Assembly: GCF_033783015.1 (NCBI RefSeq)
Contig: NZ_CP123907.1
Coordinates: 1,488,001-1,552,000, forward strand
Origin: Corynebacterium sp. 21KM1197
Lineage (GTDB): Bacteria > Actinomycetota > Actinomycetes > Mycobacteriales > Mycobacteriaceae
Direction of reading: 5' to 3'
DNA length: 64,000 nucleotides
In this document: positions 9,802 to 18,914 of the stretch, in pieces
Numbering within the stretch: the first letter of the stretch is position 1
Layout of the letters: each line of letters opens with the position of its first letter
Made by a program: the position numbers and the translations under genes
The notes under the pieces: model-generated
The model's input: the letters and a program-made list of their open reading frames with translations, nothing else
What the model was told of the DNA's origin: nothing
Databases searched by the model: none

Positions 9802-10169
9802 TGCGCGGGCTGCTCGTGGGCGGCCTCATTGGCCAGCAGCACCGGGTCCTGCGGGAGATCGGCCTGCGGGGTGAGCATGCGAGACAGGCTCATGGTCAGC
9901 TCGTTGATGGAGCCCTGCACCCCGTCCACGTCGAGGGTGTAACGGTGCACGCTGGCGTCATCGAGGTCGCGGCCCTCGTGCTCGGTGCGGAAGATCTCCC
10001 GGAGTTGCTCCTCCACCCCCGCCGCCACCCGCGGGCTGGAGTCAAAGGAGAGTTCCGCGTGGCTCGCCTTGCCCGTGGAGCGCAGCCGCTCGCTGGCCGT
10101 GGTGAAGCCGGAACGCAGTTGTTCGGCCTGGTCACTGGGGATCAACACATCAAACTGAATCTGAGGCAT
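9771..10169 (-). CDS. Conserved hypothetical protein
   Basis: 132 residues, acidic, no signal peptide or membrane segment. It starts MPQIQFDVLIPSDQAEQLRSG and alternates short strands and helices, suggesting a small alpha/beta fold. I do not recognise the family. It converges on the glycerate kinase gene with a 31-base overlap of the 3' ends. Its start (ATG 10169) faces the M20 peptidase start across about 80 bases, so promoters for both probably lie in 10170-10250. Confidence 0.6.
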   Translation of the reverse strand: MPQIQFDVLIPSDQAEQLRSGFTTASERLRSTGKASHAELSFDSSPRVAAGVEEQLREIFRTEHEGRDLDDASVHRYTLDVDGVQGSINELTMSLSRMLTPQADLPQDPVLLANEAAHEQPAHYPWTVEVRR

Positions 10170-10252
10170 GAGGCAAGCCTAACTAGAAATGCGCGAGAAT
10201 GGTTCTATGATGGTGGCAACCCACATTTTTTCATAGGAGTGAAACGTCACCG

Positions 10253-11506
10253 ATGGGCACCATTGCTCAGTTCTTGCAGACCAATTCTGTCGATCTGTCC
10301 TTCCAGCGCGCCTTCTACGAGGATCTTCACGAGCACCCGGAACTCTCCGGTCTAGAGCGCGCCACCGCGCAGCGCATCGAGACCATGCTGGAGCGCTTCC
10401 GCTGCGAGGTCATCACCCAGATCGGCGGCTTCGGGATCGTCGCCATCTTCCGCAACGGCGAGGGCCCCACCGCCCTCATGCGCGCGGACTTCGACGCCCT
10501 CCCCGTCAAGGAGGACACCGGCGTTTCTTATGCCTCCACCCGCGTCCAGGCCCGCCCCGACGGCTCCACCACCCCCGTCATGCACGCCTGCGGGCATGAC
10601 ATGCACACCACCGCCCTGATGGGCGTGTGCGCGCTTCTCGACGCCTCCCGCGAACACTGGAAGGGCACCTTCATCGCGCTCTTCCAGCCCGCCGAGGAGA
10701 CCGGCACCGGCGCGGACGCGATGGTGGCCGACGGGCTTGCCCGCCACATTCCCAAGCCCGACGTCTGCTTTGGCCAGCACGTCATGCCGGGGCGCGCCGG
10801 CGAGGTGCAGACCATGCCCGGCCCCCAACTGGCCGCCGCCAACTCCATCAAGATCACCGTCACCGGGCGCAGCGCCCACGGCTCCATGCCGCACCGCTCC
10901 ATCGACCCCACCTACCTGGCCGCCATGATCGTGGTGCGCCTGCAAGGAATCGTGGGCCGCGAGGTAGACCCCAACGAGTTTGCCGTGGTCACCGTGGGCT
11001 CCCTGCGCTCCGGCAGCACCAATAACATCATTCCCGATACCGCCGAGATCGTGCTCAACTGCCGGTTCTACAACGAGGAGGTCAAGCGCCACGTGCTGCG
11101 CGCCATTCGCCGCGTGGTCACCGCCGAGTGCGAGGCCTCCGGATCACCCGCGCCGCCGCAGTTTGAGTTCTTCTCACACGGGGAACTCACGGATAACTCC
11201 TCGGCTGTGTTTGACCGCGTGCGGCCCGTTTTTGACGATGTGTTTGGGTGTAACTCCGTGGACTCCGCCCGCTCCACCGTTTCCGAGGATTTCTCACACG
11301 TGCCCCGCGCGCTCGGCGTGCCCTACCTCTTTTGGCTGGTGGGCTGCACCCCGCGCGAGGTGTGGGACAAGGCCGTGGCCAATAACAGCGTGGGCCAGGA
11401 CGTTCCCGTCAATCACATGCCCACCTTCCTCCCGGACTACGAACCCACCGTGGAGGCCGCCACCCGCGCGGGGGCGGCGGCGGTGTTGGCGTATTTGGGG
11501 AAGTAG
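10253..11506 (+). CDS. M20D family amidohydrolase / N-acyl-amino-acid aminoacylase
   Basis: 417 residues. A zinc-dependent hydrolase that removes an acyl or amide group from amino acids. Metal ligands appear in HACGHDMH and QPAEETG; the dimerisation/lid region has ITVTGRSAHGSMPHRSIDP. Its layout and phrases (MRADFDALPVKEDTG, GTFIALFQPAEE, IVGREVDPNEFAVVTVGS) resemble the skin Corynebacterium N-acyl-glutamine aminoacylase as I remember it, as well as hippurate and IAA-amino acid hydrolases; which substrate it uses cannot be decided. The ATG at 10253 follows a short A/T-rich leader with AGGAGTGAAA about nine bases upstream. Confidence 0.88.
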   Translation: MGTIAQFLQTNSVDLSFQRAFYEDLHEHPELSGLERATAQRIETMLERFRCEVITQIGGFGIVAIFRNGEGPTALMRADFDALPVKEDTGVSYASTRVQARPDGSTTPVMHACGHDMHTTALMGVCALLDASREHWKGTFIALFQPAEETGTGADAMVADGLARHIPKPDVCFGQHVMPGRAGEVQTMPGPQLAAANSIKITVTGRSAHGSMPHRSIDPTYLAAMIVVRLQGIVGREVDPNEFAVVTVGSLRSGSTNNIIPDTAEIVLNCRFYNEEVKRHVLRAIRRVVTAECEASGSPAPPQFEFFSHGELTDNSSAVFDRVRPVFDDVFGCNSVDSARSTVSEDFSHVPRALGVPYLFWLVGCTPREVWDKAVANNSVGQDVPVNHMPTFLPDYEPTVEAATRAGAAAVLAYLGK

Positions 11507-11686
11507 GAACCTGAAACCGAACGGGGTTCGCCCATGCGTGCTGTCAAAGCAGAGGCAACGGAGCGAACCCCACCGCGTAGCCAGAAAGCCAGAGACGGTA
11601 TATGCGGAAATGATACTGCCTATCCGTATCTTGTAATTTTCCGGCTCAGTTCCCCTCGACCCGGATAAACTCAATCAGTACTAACC
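11507..11686. other. Intergenic region after the M20 gene
   Basis: 180 bases between two converging genes. It contains GGGGTTCGC and GCGAACCCC arms about 30 bases apart (near 11524 and 11562), which could form a large-loop hairpin at the end of the M20 transcript. No T run follows. No gene of convincing quality is seen. Confidence 0.4.
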
Positions 11687-12595
11687 TCATCCCATATCCT
11701 CCTCCACCAACATCGCATTCACCACGGCGGCGGCCTGGGAACCCGCCCCCGCGGCCACGGAGACGATCGCCCCGGGATTGCACACGTTGCCCGCCGCATA
11801 CACGAGCGGGTGGGAGGTCTGCCCCATCTGGTTCACCTCTAAGGCCTCTCCCATCGGGGTCTGCGTCGTGGCCAGGTTCAATTCCTTGGCAAAGCCGAGG
11901 TCTAGGCGCAGCGTGGTGCCCACAAATACCGCGTCTACCGGATATTCACCGCCTGTGGTACGCACTGCGGTGAGCGAGCCCGGCTCCCCCACCAATTCCG
12001 TCACTGGCTCCGGGACAATGCTCACCCCATGAGCACGCAGCCGCTCCATGGCCTCCCACTCCCCGCCCTGCGTGAACCAGGTGAGGTCGCTCGTCCACTG
12101 AGTGAGCAGTTTCGCCTGATGATCGCTCATGGGCGAGGTGGCGATCACGCCTAAGCGCTTGTGCGCCACCTCGTAGCCGTGGCAATAGGGGCAGTGCAGA
12201 GCACCGCTGCCCCAATGCTGTTCTATGCCGGGGATCTCCGGCAGCACGTCCACTGCGCCGGTGGCCAGCAGCACGCGACGGACACGATGGGTGACGGCAC
12301 CGGAGTCCGTGGAGAAGGTCACCTCCATGCCGCCCTCGCTCTCCGCGAGGCGAGTGACCGTTCCGCTCACAAACTCCACCCCGTAGGCCTGGGCCTCGAC
12401 CCGGCCCGCCGCCACGAACTCCACCGGTTCCTTGCCATCAAAGCCCACTACGTTGTGCATGTGGGCGGCATAGCGGTTGCGCGGGGCACCCGCGTCTATC
12501 ACAAGGGTGCGGCGCAAGGAGCGCCCGGAGGTCAAGGCCGCAGCCACGCCCGCAGCGGAGCCGCCGATGATGATGAGATCCCAATGGTGCGTCAT
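11687..12595 (-). CDS. NAD(P)/FAD-dependent oxidoreductase, thioredoxin reductase-like
   Basis: 302 residues. The N-terminal FAD site reads DLIIIGGSAAGVAAALTSGR; a CPYCHGYE motif near residue 140 holds the redox-active cysteine pair; and the C-terminal FAD motif is VYAAGNVCNPGA. Size and order fit the class II low-molecular-weight thioredoxin reductases, but the CPYCHGYE form is that of TrxR-like proteins often unconnected with thioredoxin, such as small-molecule disulfide oxidases or reductases in actinobacteria. The electron partner is unknown. The stretch between this gene and pyk holds the pyk terminator, so it has its own promoter or depends on read-through. Confidence 0.85.
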   Translation of the reverse strand: MTHHWDLIIIGGSAAGVAAALTSGRSLRRTLVIDAGAPRNRYAAHMHNVVGFDGKEPVEFVAAGRVEAQAYGVEFVSGTVTRLAESEGGMEVTFSTDSGAVTHRVRRVLLATGAVDVLPEIPGIEQHWGSGALHCPYCHGYEVAHKRLGVIATSPMSDHQAKLLTQWTSDLTWFTQGGEWEAMERLRAHGVSIVPEPVTELVGEPGSLTAVRTTGGEYPVDAVFVGTTLRLDLGFAKELNLATTQTPMGEALEVNQMGQTSHPLVYAAGNVCNPGAIVSVAAGAGSQAAAVVNAMLVEEDMG

Positions 12596-12612
12596 GACGC
12601 CCCACCTTAATG

Positions 12613-12642
12613 AAAAAGACTCCCACTTGCAGTGGGAGTCTT
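12613..12642 (-). terminator. Rho-independent terminator of pyk
   Basis: A perfect 12-bp stem, AAGACTCCCACT (12616-12627) with AGTGGGAGTCTT (12631-12642), and a three-base loop. Read on the minus strand it is followed by a run of T. It begins 17 bases after the pyk stop codon, so it ends the pyk transcript. Confidence 0.9.
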
Positions 12643-12658
12643 AAGCGGTAAGAAGGCT

Positions 12659-14107
12659 CTACTCGTCCCCGCGCGCGGACTGCGCCTCAGCCTTGCTAAA
12701 GCTATCGCCCAGCAGGTGCACGTGGATCATGTTGGTATTGCCCTGGATTCCGGGAGGCGTACCAGCAACTACCACCACCATGTCATCGCGGGAGTATTCC
12801 TTCATCTCCAGCAGTTCCGCATTGACCTCTTCCATCATGCGGTCGGTGGAGTCCACGTCGTCCACCAGGAAGGCCTGGGTGCCCCAACTCAGCGCCAGCT
12901 GGGAGCGCACGGACTCATCGGGGGTGAACACCAGCAGCGGCAGATGGGAGTGCAGGCGCGCCACGCGGCGGGCGGTATCGCCGGAGGTGGTGAACGCCAC
13001 CAGAGCCTTGGCCCCCAGGCGCTCGGCGATGTCGCGGGCCGAGTAGGAGATCACGCCGCGCTTGGTGCGCGGAATGTGGGAAAGGGGCGGCACCACGCCG
13101 CCATCCTCAGCTTGGCGCACAATGCGGGCCATCGTGCGCACCACGTTGTGCGGGTCCACGCCCACGGAGGTCTCGCCGGACAGCATGACGGCGTCGGCAC
13201 CATCAAGCACGGCATTAGCGACGTCGGAGGCCTCGGCGCGGGTGGGGCGCGAGTTCTGAATCATGGAGTCCAGCATCTGGGTGGCCACGATCACGGGCTT
13301 GGCGTTCTCGCGGGCCACCTGGATCGCGCGCTTCTGGAAGAGCGGCACCTGCTCCAGGGGCACCTCCACGCCGAGGTCGCCGCGAGCGATCATGATGCCG
13401 TCGAAAGCAAGCACGATGGATTCCAGGGCATCCACGGCCTCCGGCTTCTCCAACTTGGCCACCACAGGCACGCGACGGCCCACCTCGTCCATCACCTGAT
13501 GAACCAGGTCTACGTCCCCAGGGGAACGCACAAAGGACAGCGCGATGATGTCTACGCCCAGTTCCAGGGCAAAGCGGAGATCGCGGATGTCCTTCTCGGA
13601 CAGCGCGGGGACGGAGACGTCCATGCCGGGCAGGGAAACGCCCTTGTGATCGGAGACGGGGCCGCCCTCTACAACCTTGCACACCACGTCGTTGCCGTCC
13701 ACCTCAAGGCACACCAGGCCCACCTTGCCGTCGTCCACCAGCAGGCGGTCGCCTGCCTTGGCGTCGTTAGCCAGGCCCTTGTAGGTGGTGGAGACGCGAT
13801 CGTGCGTGCCCTCCACGTCCTCGGTGGTAATGCGGATGATCTCGCCGTTCTCCCAGCGGGTGGCGCCCTCAGCAAAGGTACCCAGGCGGATCTTGGGGCC
13901 CTGGAGATCGGCCAGGATACCCACGGCCTTGCCGGTCTGCTTGGCGGCCTGGCGTACCCAGGCGTAATTCTTCGCATGATCCTCGTGCGAGCCGTGCGAG
14001 AAGTTCATGCGCGCGACGTTCATGCCGTCATTGACCAAGTCCAAGATGGCGGTCTCGCTCGCCACGGCCGGGCCGAGAGTACAAACAATCTTTGTTCTTC
14101 TATCCAC
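12659..14107 (-). CDS. pyk: Pyruvate kinase
   Basis: 482 residues, full length. It converts phosphoenolpyruvate and ADP to pyruvate and ATP. Visible are the opening RRTKIVCTLGPA, the NVARMNFSHGSHEDH active-site segment, the metal/phosphate region MIARGDLGVEVPLEQVP, and KPVIVATQMLDSMI followed by RAEASDVANAVLDGADAVML, the pyruvate kinase signature. The C-terminal effector domain is complete. The GTG at 14107 gives the standard start and has a modest GGGTGG site. It lies downstream of lgt on the same strand with a 108-base gap, the usual Corynebacterium order, and ends in its own terminator. Confidence 0.96.
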   Translation of the reverse strand: MDRRTKIVCTLGPAVASETAILDLVNDGMNVARMNFSHGSHEDHAKNYAWVRQAAKQTGKAVGILADLQGPKIRLGTFAEGATRWENGEIIRITTEDVEGTHDRVSTTYKGLANDAKAGDRLLVDDGKVGLVCLEVDGNDVVCKVVEGGPVSDHKGVSLPGMDVSVPALSEKDIRDLRFALELGVDIIALSFVRSPGDVDLVHQVMDEVGRRVPVVAKLEKPEAVDALESIVLAFDGIMIARGDLGVEVPLEQVPLFQKRAIQVARENAKPVIVATQMLDSMIQNSRPTRAEASDVANAVLDGADAVMLSGETSVGVDPHNVVRTMARIVRQAEDGGVVPPLSHIPRTKRGVISYSARDIAERLGAKALVAFTTSGDTARRVARLHSHLPLLVFTPDESVRSQLALSWGTQAFLVDDVDSTDRMMEEVNAELLEMKEYSRDDMVVVVAGTPPGIQGNTNMIHVHLLGDSFSKAEAQSARGDE

Positions 14108-14215
14108 GTTATTCCACCCTACTGCTAATCGCGTCCGATCTCCACGGATATGCGCCCGATTATGCCCACTCGTGTGGCATTGCCCGGGTTCGCTCCGTAT
14201 GCCAATGTACCCGTC

Positions 14216-15106
14216 TTAGCGCTCGCTCGCCGCGCCCTCGGGCGCGGTCTCGGCGGCGTCGATAGTCCCGGTAGTCCCCCGCCTGCGTAGCGCAAAGAAC
14301 GCGGCCACCGCCCCGGCGCACACCACCGCGGAAACGATGGTGTTGATCCGCAGGCCCCCCACCAGGGTGGCGGGATCATCGCGCATGAGTTCAATCCAGA
14401 AGCGGCCCACCGTGTACCCCGCCACGTAGAGGGCAAAGAGCTGCCCGCCGCGCAGCGTAAAGCGGCGATCAATCCACAGCAGCAACCCAAAGATCGCCAG
14501 GTTCCACAGCATCTCATACAGGAACGTGGGGTGCACCGAGGTCAAAACCTCCCCCGTGGAGGTACCCGTGACCGGGGCGTAGCGGCCCTGATCGTCCACC
14601 CTGCGGTAAATGTCCAGCGCCCAGGGAACATCGGTGGGGCGGCCATAGAGTTCCTGGTTAAACCAGTTGCCCAGCCGCCCGATGGCCTGGGCCAGGATCA
14701 CGCCGGGGGCCACCGCGTCCGCGAAGGGGCCCAGCGCCACCTTTTTGCGCCGCAAATACCACCACACCGCCAGCCCGCCCAGGGCCACGGCCCCCCAAAT
14801 ACCCAGGCCGCCATTGGTGATCTTCAGCGCGTCCGCCGGGTTGGCTCCCTCCCCGAAGTACTTGGGCCAGTCCGTGAACACGTGATAGAGCCGCCCACCG
14901 ATGATTCCGGCGGGAATGGCCACGATGGCCACATCCAGGACCACGTTGGGATCGCCGCCGCGCGCCGCATAGCGCCGGGTGGTCAGCCACAGGGCCACCA
15001 CGATTCCGGCGATAATGCATATCGCGTAGGCGCGGATGGGCACCGGACCGAGGTACCACACGCCCTGCGGGGGTGAAGGGATATTGGCTAAGTAATCAAC
15101 ACGCAC
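14216..15106 (-). CDS. lgt: Prolipoprotein diacylglyceryl transferase
   Basis: 296 residues with seven membrane helices. Lgt moves diacylglyceryl from phosphatidylglycerol to the lipobox cysteine of prelipoproteins. The essential signature is present: [20 protein letters not shown] near residues 145-165, preceded by a [10 protein letters not shown] segment, and [11 protein letters not shown] later. The GTG at 15106 starts [12 protein letters not shown], as in homologues. Its substrates in this window include the lipoproteins at 25753, 44970 and 54004, and lspA at 44380 acts in the next step. Confidence 0.95.
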   Translation of the reverse strand: MRVDYLANIPSPPQGVWYLGPVPIRAYAICIIAGIVVALWLTTRRYAARGGDPNVVLDVAIVAIPAGIIGGRLYHVFTDWPKYFGEGANPADALKITNGGLGIWGAVALGGLAVWWYLRRKKVALGPFADAVAPGVILAQAIGRLGNWFNQELYGRPTDVPWALDIYRRVDDQGRYAPVTGTSTGEVLTSVHPTFLYEMLWNLAIFGLLLWIDRRFTLRGGQLFALYVAGYTVGRFWIELMRDDPATLVGGLRINTIVSAVVCAGAVAAFFALRRRGTTGTIDAAETAPEGAASER

Positions 15107-15144
15107 GCCTATCAGTGTGCCTTATCCCTCCGGCGGCCGGGTAT

Positions 15145-16038
15145 CTAGTGGCTCGGTGCCCCCGTATTCTCCACACCCTCCGCGAAGCCCTCCCCGCCCC
15201 GGCGCGCCGCGCAGGCCGGGTGCTGGCCCGCCGCCGTGAGCGCGCGCAAACTGCCCCGGCTGCCGGGCCCCTGGCTCACCACCCGTCCCACCACCACGGC
15301 GTCCGCGCCATTGGCGGCATAGGAGAGCAGGTCGGCGGAGTCCTCCACCCCGGCCAAGCCCACGCACAGGGCGGATTCCGGCAGCCCGGCGGCGATCTCC
15401 GCAAAGAGTTCCTTATCCGCCGCCCCGGTGAACCGATCGCTGGTGTTAATGCCCAACACCCGCAGCCCGGCGTCGAGGGCGCGCCCGGCCTCCTCCGGGG
15501 TGCGCACCTCCGCCAGGGCCGTCATGCCGAGGGATTCCGCCCTATCGGCCAGGGCCGCCAGGCGGTACTCGTCCAGGTACTTCACGTGGAGGGGAATCAC
15601 ATCGGCGCCAAATACCCGGGCCTCGTGGATTTGGTAGGGGTCAAAGAATAACCCCCGAGCCATCACCGGCACGCTCACCGCCGCGCGCACCTGCACCATC
15701 GTGGCCAGAGCGCCCAAAAAGCGCTGCGGCTCCGAGTGGCAGGCGATCAGGTGTGCGCCCTCCTCCTCGTATCCGCTAGCCACCTCCTGGATACCATTCC
15801 CCCTGGCGTCCACGGAGGTCAGTCCCTGTAATTCCGGGATCACCCCGCAGCCGCTGCGCAGCAGCGCCCCAATGACGTCCCGGGCCGGGGCCACCGCGCG
15901 GGAGCGGGCCTTGATCTCCTGGAACGGCAGCCGAGCCTCGCGCAGGGCCAGGTGGTGGCGAGCAAGGGCGGGAATGGGATCAACAACCGCCGATAGCCCC
16001 ATGATCGCCTCCTCCGTTATGTCCCGGACGTGACTCAT
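15145..16038 (-). CDS. Indole-3-glycerol phosphate synthase-like paralogue with altered active site
   Basis: 297 residues with a TIM-barrel pattern close to TrpC: DPYQIHEARVFGADVIPL and ALAEVRTPEEAGRAL align with the family, and the position between the Trp-associated membrane protein and lgt is the usual place of trpC in mycobacteria and relatives. However, the catalytic lysine segment (CKDF in E. coli TrpC) reads MARGLFFDP, the ASPSKG phosphate/lysine segment reads ARSRAVAP, and the ISESGI segment reads VGLAGV. Only the ECK-like Glu, the second Glu and the Asn of GIN remain. It is probably not an active IGPS; tryptophan synthesis likely uses another trpC in the genome. Confidence 0.8.
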   Translation of the reverse strand: MSHVRDITEEAIMGLSAVVDPIPALARHHLALREARLPFQEIKARSRAVAPARDVIGALLRSGCGVIPELQGLTSVDARGNGIQEVASGYEEEGAHLIACHSEPQRFLGALATMVQVRAAVSVPVMARGLFFDPYQIHEARVFGADVIPLHVKYLDEYRLAALADRAESLGMTALAEVRTPEEAGRALDAGLRVLGINTSDRFTGAADKELFAEIAAGLPESALCVGLAGVEDSADLLSYAANGADAVVVGRVVSQGPGSRGSLRALTAAGQHPACAARRGGEGFAEGVENTGAPSH

Positions 16039-16113
16039 ACCACCTGTGGATTCCCCACACAGGATAATCGCTGCGCAGAACAGAGAAAAATCAGGCGGGT
16101 TCCCCGCGCCCGC

Positions 16114-16797
16114 TCACTTCCGCGCGGAACCGTCCGAATCCTCCGTGGGATCAATATCCGCGTCCAGCGCGTCCCACATCACCCGGCCGGAGTCCGGGGC
16201 CGTCTGAAGATCATCGCGCAGGCGTTGCTGGCGGCTCTGCTTGCGCTCGTAGCGATTCATCGTGGCCGCGTCCAGGCCGGGACGCAGGGCCAGAATCACC
16301 CCGCACACCAGGGCGATCGCCGCCCCAACCAGGCTCAGCGCCGGACCGGCGTAATGCAACGTCACCGAGGAGATTTCCGCCCACTCGGAGAGCGTCACCG
16401 GGCCCGTTTGGGTTCCGGTGGCCGTCTGTGCCCCGCCCTCCGCGCTGCTGCTGAGCAGGCTGTGCACGCGCTGGGTATCAATCTCCTGGGTCAGGGTGCG
16501 CACGGGAATCCAGGCGATCCCGGCTCCGGCCAGGGCGCACACGATGCCGACGACGCGGCGGCCGAGGCGTCGTAAAGCCAGCCCCGCCACGCAGCCCGCC
16601 GCCAGGAGCAGGGCCACGGCGGTGAGTTCCGTGGCCCAGGCAGCCCCGGTCAGGGAGGCGGAGGTGGCCCCGGATTTATCGTCAAAGGCGGCCACATCCA
16701 GCCAGGTCATGCGCGAGGCCGCCCAGTGCAATCCCGCCGCCATCGCCAGACCCAGGGCGGCCAGGCGGCCTGGTTTACGCGAGGCCGCGATGCTCAT
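16114..16797 (-). CDS. Trp biosynthesis-associated membrane protein (TIGR02234-like)
   Basis: 227 residues with four hydrophobic helices (near 10-30, 55-75, 82-100 and 140-165), a polar outer loop between helices 3 and 4, and a charged C-terminus ending in many Asp/Ser. In actinobacteria this protein sits between hisI and trpC, as here. It was named from that linkage; its function is unknown. The 4-base ATGA overlap with hisI shows it belongs to the his transcript. Confidence 0.78.
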   Translation of the reverse strand: MSIAASRKPGRLAALGLAMAAGLHWAASRMTWLDVAAFDDKSGATSASLTGAAWATELTAVALLLAAGCVAGLALRRLGRRVVGIVCALAGAGIAWIPVRTLTQEIDTQRVHSLLSSSAEGGAQTATGTQTGPVTLSEWAEISSVTLHYAGPALSLVGAAIALVCGVILALRPGLDAATMNRYERKQSRQQRLRDDLQTAPDSGRVMWDALDADIDPTEDSDGSARK

Positions 16798-17162
16798 GAG
16801 CGCTCCCCCAGCAGCAAATCCGCGTCAAAGCAGGTGCGATCGCCCGTGTGGCAGGCTGCGCCCTCCTGCTCCACGGTGAGCAGCACGGTATCGCCATCGC
16901 AATCCAGGCGCACCTCGCGCACGCGCTGGGTGTGCCCGGAGGTGGCCCCCTTGATCCAGTATTCCCCGCGCGAACGCGACCAATAGGTGCCCTGCCGGGT
17001 GGCCAGGGTATGCGCCAGGGCCGCAGCGTCCATCCAGGCCAGCATGAGCACGACCCCGCTTTCCGCGTCCTGCGCCACGGCGGGCACCAGTCCGTCCGCA
17101 TTGAAGCGCACCCGGCGCGCGATCTCCTCGTCCAGGGTATAGCGTTGCACCGCCGCGCTCAT
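16794..17162 (-). CDS. hisI: Phosphoribosyl-AMP cyclohydrolase
   Basis: 122 residues, the normal size of the monofunctional enzyme, which opens the adenine ring of PR-AMP in step 3 of histidine synthesis. It has the family signatures [31 protein letters not shown], the metal-binding DCDGDT, and [10 protein letters not shown] with the zinc cysteines. It overlaps hisF by four bases (ATGA), so the two are translated together. Confidence 0.96.
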   Translation of the reverse strand: MSAAVQRYTLDEEIARRVRFNADGLVPAVAQDAESGVVLMLAWMDAAALAHTLATRQGTYWSRSRGEYWIKGATSGHTQRVREVRLDCDGDTVLLTVEQEGAACHTGDRTCFDADLLLGERS

Positions 17163-17923
17163 CGCCGCACCTCCTGGCCTGCCCGCTCCATGCCCTCCTT
17201 GACCTCCGCGATGGAGGTCACACCGAAGTGGAAGATCGAGGCCGCCAGCACGGCATCGGCCCCGGCCTCCACGGCGGGCGGGAAGTCCGCCGCGCTGCCC
17301 GCCCCGCCGGAGGCGATCACGGGAATGGTCACCGCCGCGCGCACCGCCCGGATCAATTCCAGGTCAAAGCCATCGCGGGTGCCATCGGCGTCCATCGAGT
17401 TCAGCAGGATCTCCCCCACCCCCAGGTCCTGCGCCTGGCGGGCCCACCGCACGGCATCCACGCCCGCGGAACGACGTCCCCCGTGCGTGGTCACCTCGAA
17501 GCCGGAGGGCTGCTCCGCGCTGCGGCGGGCATCCACGGAGAGCACAATGCACTGGGCGCCGAACTGCTGGGAGAGTTCCCGCAGCAACTCCGGGCGCGCC
17601 AGCGCGGCGGTATTGACCGAGACCTTATCCGCTCCGGCGCGCAGCAGGGCGCGCACGTCCTCGGCGCTGCGCACCCCGCCGCCCACGGTGAGCGGGATAA
17701 ACAGGGCCTCGGCGGTGCGGCGCACCACCTCGATCATGGTGCCCCGCCCGGCGGCGGAGGCGCTCACGTCCAGGAAGGTCACCTCGTCGGCCCCCTCCCG
17801 CCCGTAGCGCGTGGCCAGTTCCACTGGGTCGCCCGCGTCCTTGAGGTCGGCAAAGTTAATGCCCTTGACCACGCGGCCTTCGTCCACATCCAGGCAGGGG
17901 ATCACCCGTACCGCTAACGCCAT
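17159..17923 (-). CDS. hisF: Imidazole glycerol phosphate synthase, cyclase subunit
   Basis: 254 residues, complete. With HisH it makes imidazole glycerol phosphate and AICAR. Opening [19 protein letters not shown] contains the catalytic Asp and the loop lysine; phosphate loops are [13 protein letters not shown] and [13 protein letters not shown]; the second catalytic Asp lies in [12 protein letters not shown]. The stop codon precedes hisI with an overlap, and hisN lies three bases upstream. Confidence 0.97.
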   Translation of the reverse strand: MALAVRVIPCLDVDEGRVVKGINFADLKDAGDPVELATRYGREGADEVTFLDVSASAAGRGTMIEVVRRTAEALFIPLTVGGGVRSAEDVRALLRAGADKVSVNTAALARPELLRELSQQFGAQCIVLSVDARRSAEQPSGFEVTTHGGRRSAGVDAVRWARQAQDLGVGEILLNSMDADGTRDGFDLELIRAVRAAVTIPVIASGGAGSAADFPPAVEAGADAVLAASIFHFGVTSIAEVKEGMERAGQEVRR

Positions 17924-17926
17924 CGG

Positions 17927-18850
17927 TTACCTTTCCGCTGTTTCCTTCGGGTGCTGTTGTCCCGCGTGCTGCTCCTCGTGGTATTCCACATACTGCTCCT
18001 CGTGCTGTTCCGCAGCGCACGGAGCACCCGATGATAATGCAGTCCTCATGGTACTCAGCAGCAGCGCGTGGGTGACGTGATCTCCCACCACCAGGCCGGA
18101 GGAATCCGGCGTCCAGGGCTGGCCCTCGGTATCCGTGACCACGCCCCCGGCCTCGCCCACCAGCAGGGCACCGGCGGCGTTATCCCAGGCGTGGGGGGAA
18201 AAGGAGATCGCCCCGGCAAAGATCCCCTGCGCGGCAAAGGAGAGGTCCACCCCCACCGAGCCGGTCACGCGCGGGCGCAAGTGCGTGCGGGAGAGATCAG
18301 CCAAGAGCCGGTGCCGGGCCTCGGTGGAGTATTCGCACCGCGTTTGGGAGGAGAGGGAGGAAAAACCCACCTGGGCTATGTCTTTACTGCTGTCTTTATC
18401 AGCACCGTTATCAGCGCCCTTATCCTGGGCCGCCAGCCGGGCCACGGGCGCACCATTGATCATCAGCCCGCCGCCTTCCACCGCGGTGAGCCTGCGCCCC
18501 AAAAGCGGCAGCGAACTCACCGCCAGCACCGGGCGCCGATCCACCAGCAGGCTCAACAAGATGGAGCACAGGGGGTTGCCTACCGCGTAATTGGCGGTGC
18601 CGTCGATGGGATCGATCACCCACACCGGCTCCGCGCCCAGGCTTCCGCCGCGCTCCTCCCCGTACACGGGAATCCCGGTGAGCTGAATGAGCATGGTGCG
18701 TGCGTATTCCTCAATGCGCACGTCCACGTCGGTGACGTACTCCCCCGGTGCCTTCTCGTGCCGCTCCCGCGTGCCCACGCCGCGCACAAAGAGCGCCTCG
18801 GCCTCGTCCACCACCGCCTGGGCTATGGCCAGTAGTTCTTGGGTATCCAT
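17927..18850 (-). CDS. hisN: Inositol monophosphatase-type histidinol-phosphate phosphatase
   Basis: 307 residues, about 40 longer than usual. Metal-binding motifs are VYGEERGG, WVIDPIDGTANYAVG, and the late HAWDNAAGALLVGEAGG. Its place between hisA and hisF matches C. glutamicum hisN (impA), which dephosphorylates histidinol phosphate. The extra length is in a His/Glu/Gln-rich C-terminal tail with repeated EEQ and YHEEQH units. An insert of acidic KGADNGADKDSSKD residues is seen near 150. Role as HisN is inferred from synteny, and a general inositol-phosphatase role remains possible. Confidence 0.88.
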   Translation of the reverse strand: MDTQELLAIAQAVVDEAEALFVRGVGTRERHEKAPGEYVTDVDVRIEEYARTMLIQLTGIPVYGEERGGSLGAEPVWVIDPIDGTANYAVGNPLCSILLSLLVDRRPVLAVSSLPLLGRRLTAVEGGGLMINGAPVARLAAQDKGADNGADKDSSKDIAQVGFSSLSSQTRCEYSTEARHRLLADLSRTHLRPRVTGSVGVDLSFAAQGIFAGAISFSPHAWDNAAGALLVGEAGGVVTDTEGQPWTPDSSGLVVGDHVTHALLLSTMRTALSSGAPCAAEQHEEQYVEYHEEQHAGQQHPKETAER

Positions 18851-18914
18851 GCGCCCTCCCTTGCGGCACCTAGAGTGTGTACAACCTTATGCGGCCTGCA
18901 AGGCCAGCGGGACG

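Noticed and set aside
10168..10187. Possible DtxR-like iron box (AGGCAAGCCTAACTAG) upstream of the gene at 9771
   Set aside because: Only about 13 of 19 positions agree with the consensus and the arms are uneven; chance is likely in this DNA.
16043..16063. CCTGTG...CACAGG dyad upstream of the TrpC-like gene
   Set aside because: Short arms without a T run; no support as terminator or operator.
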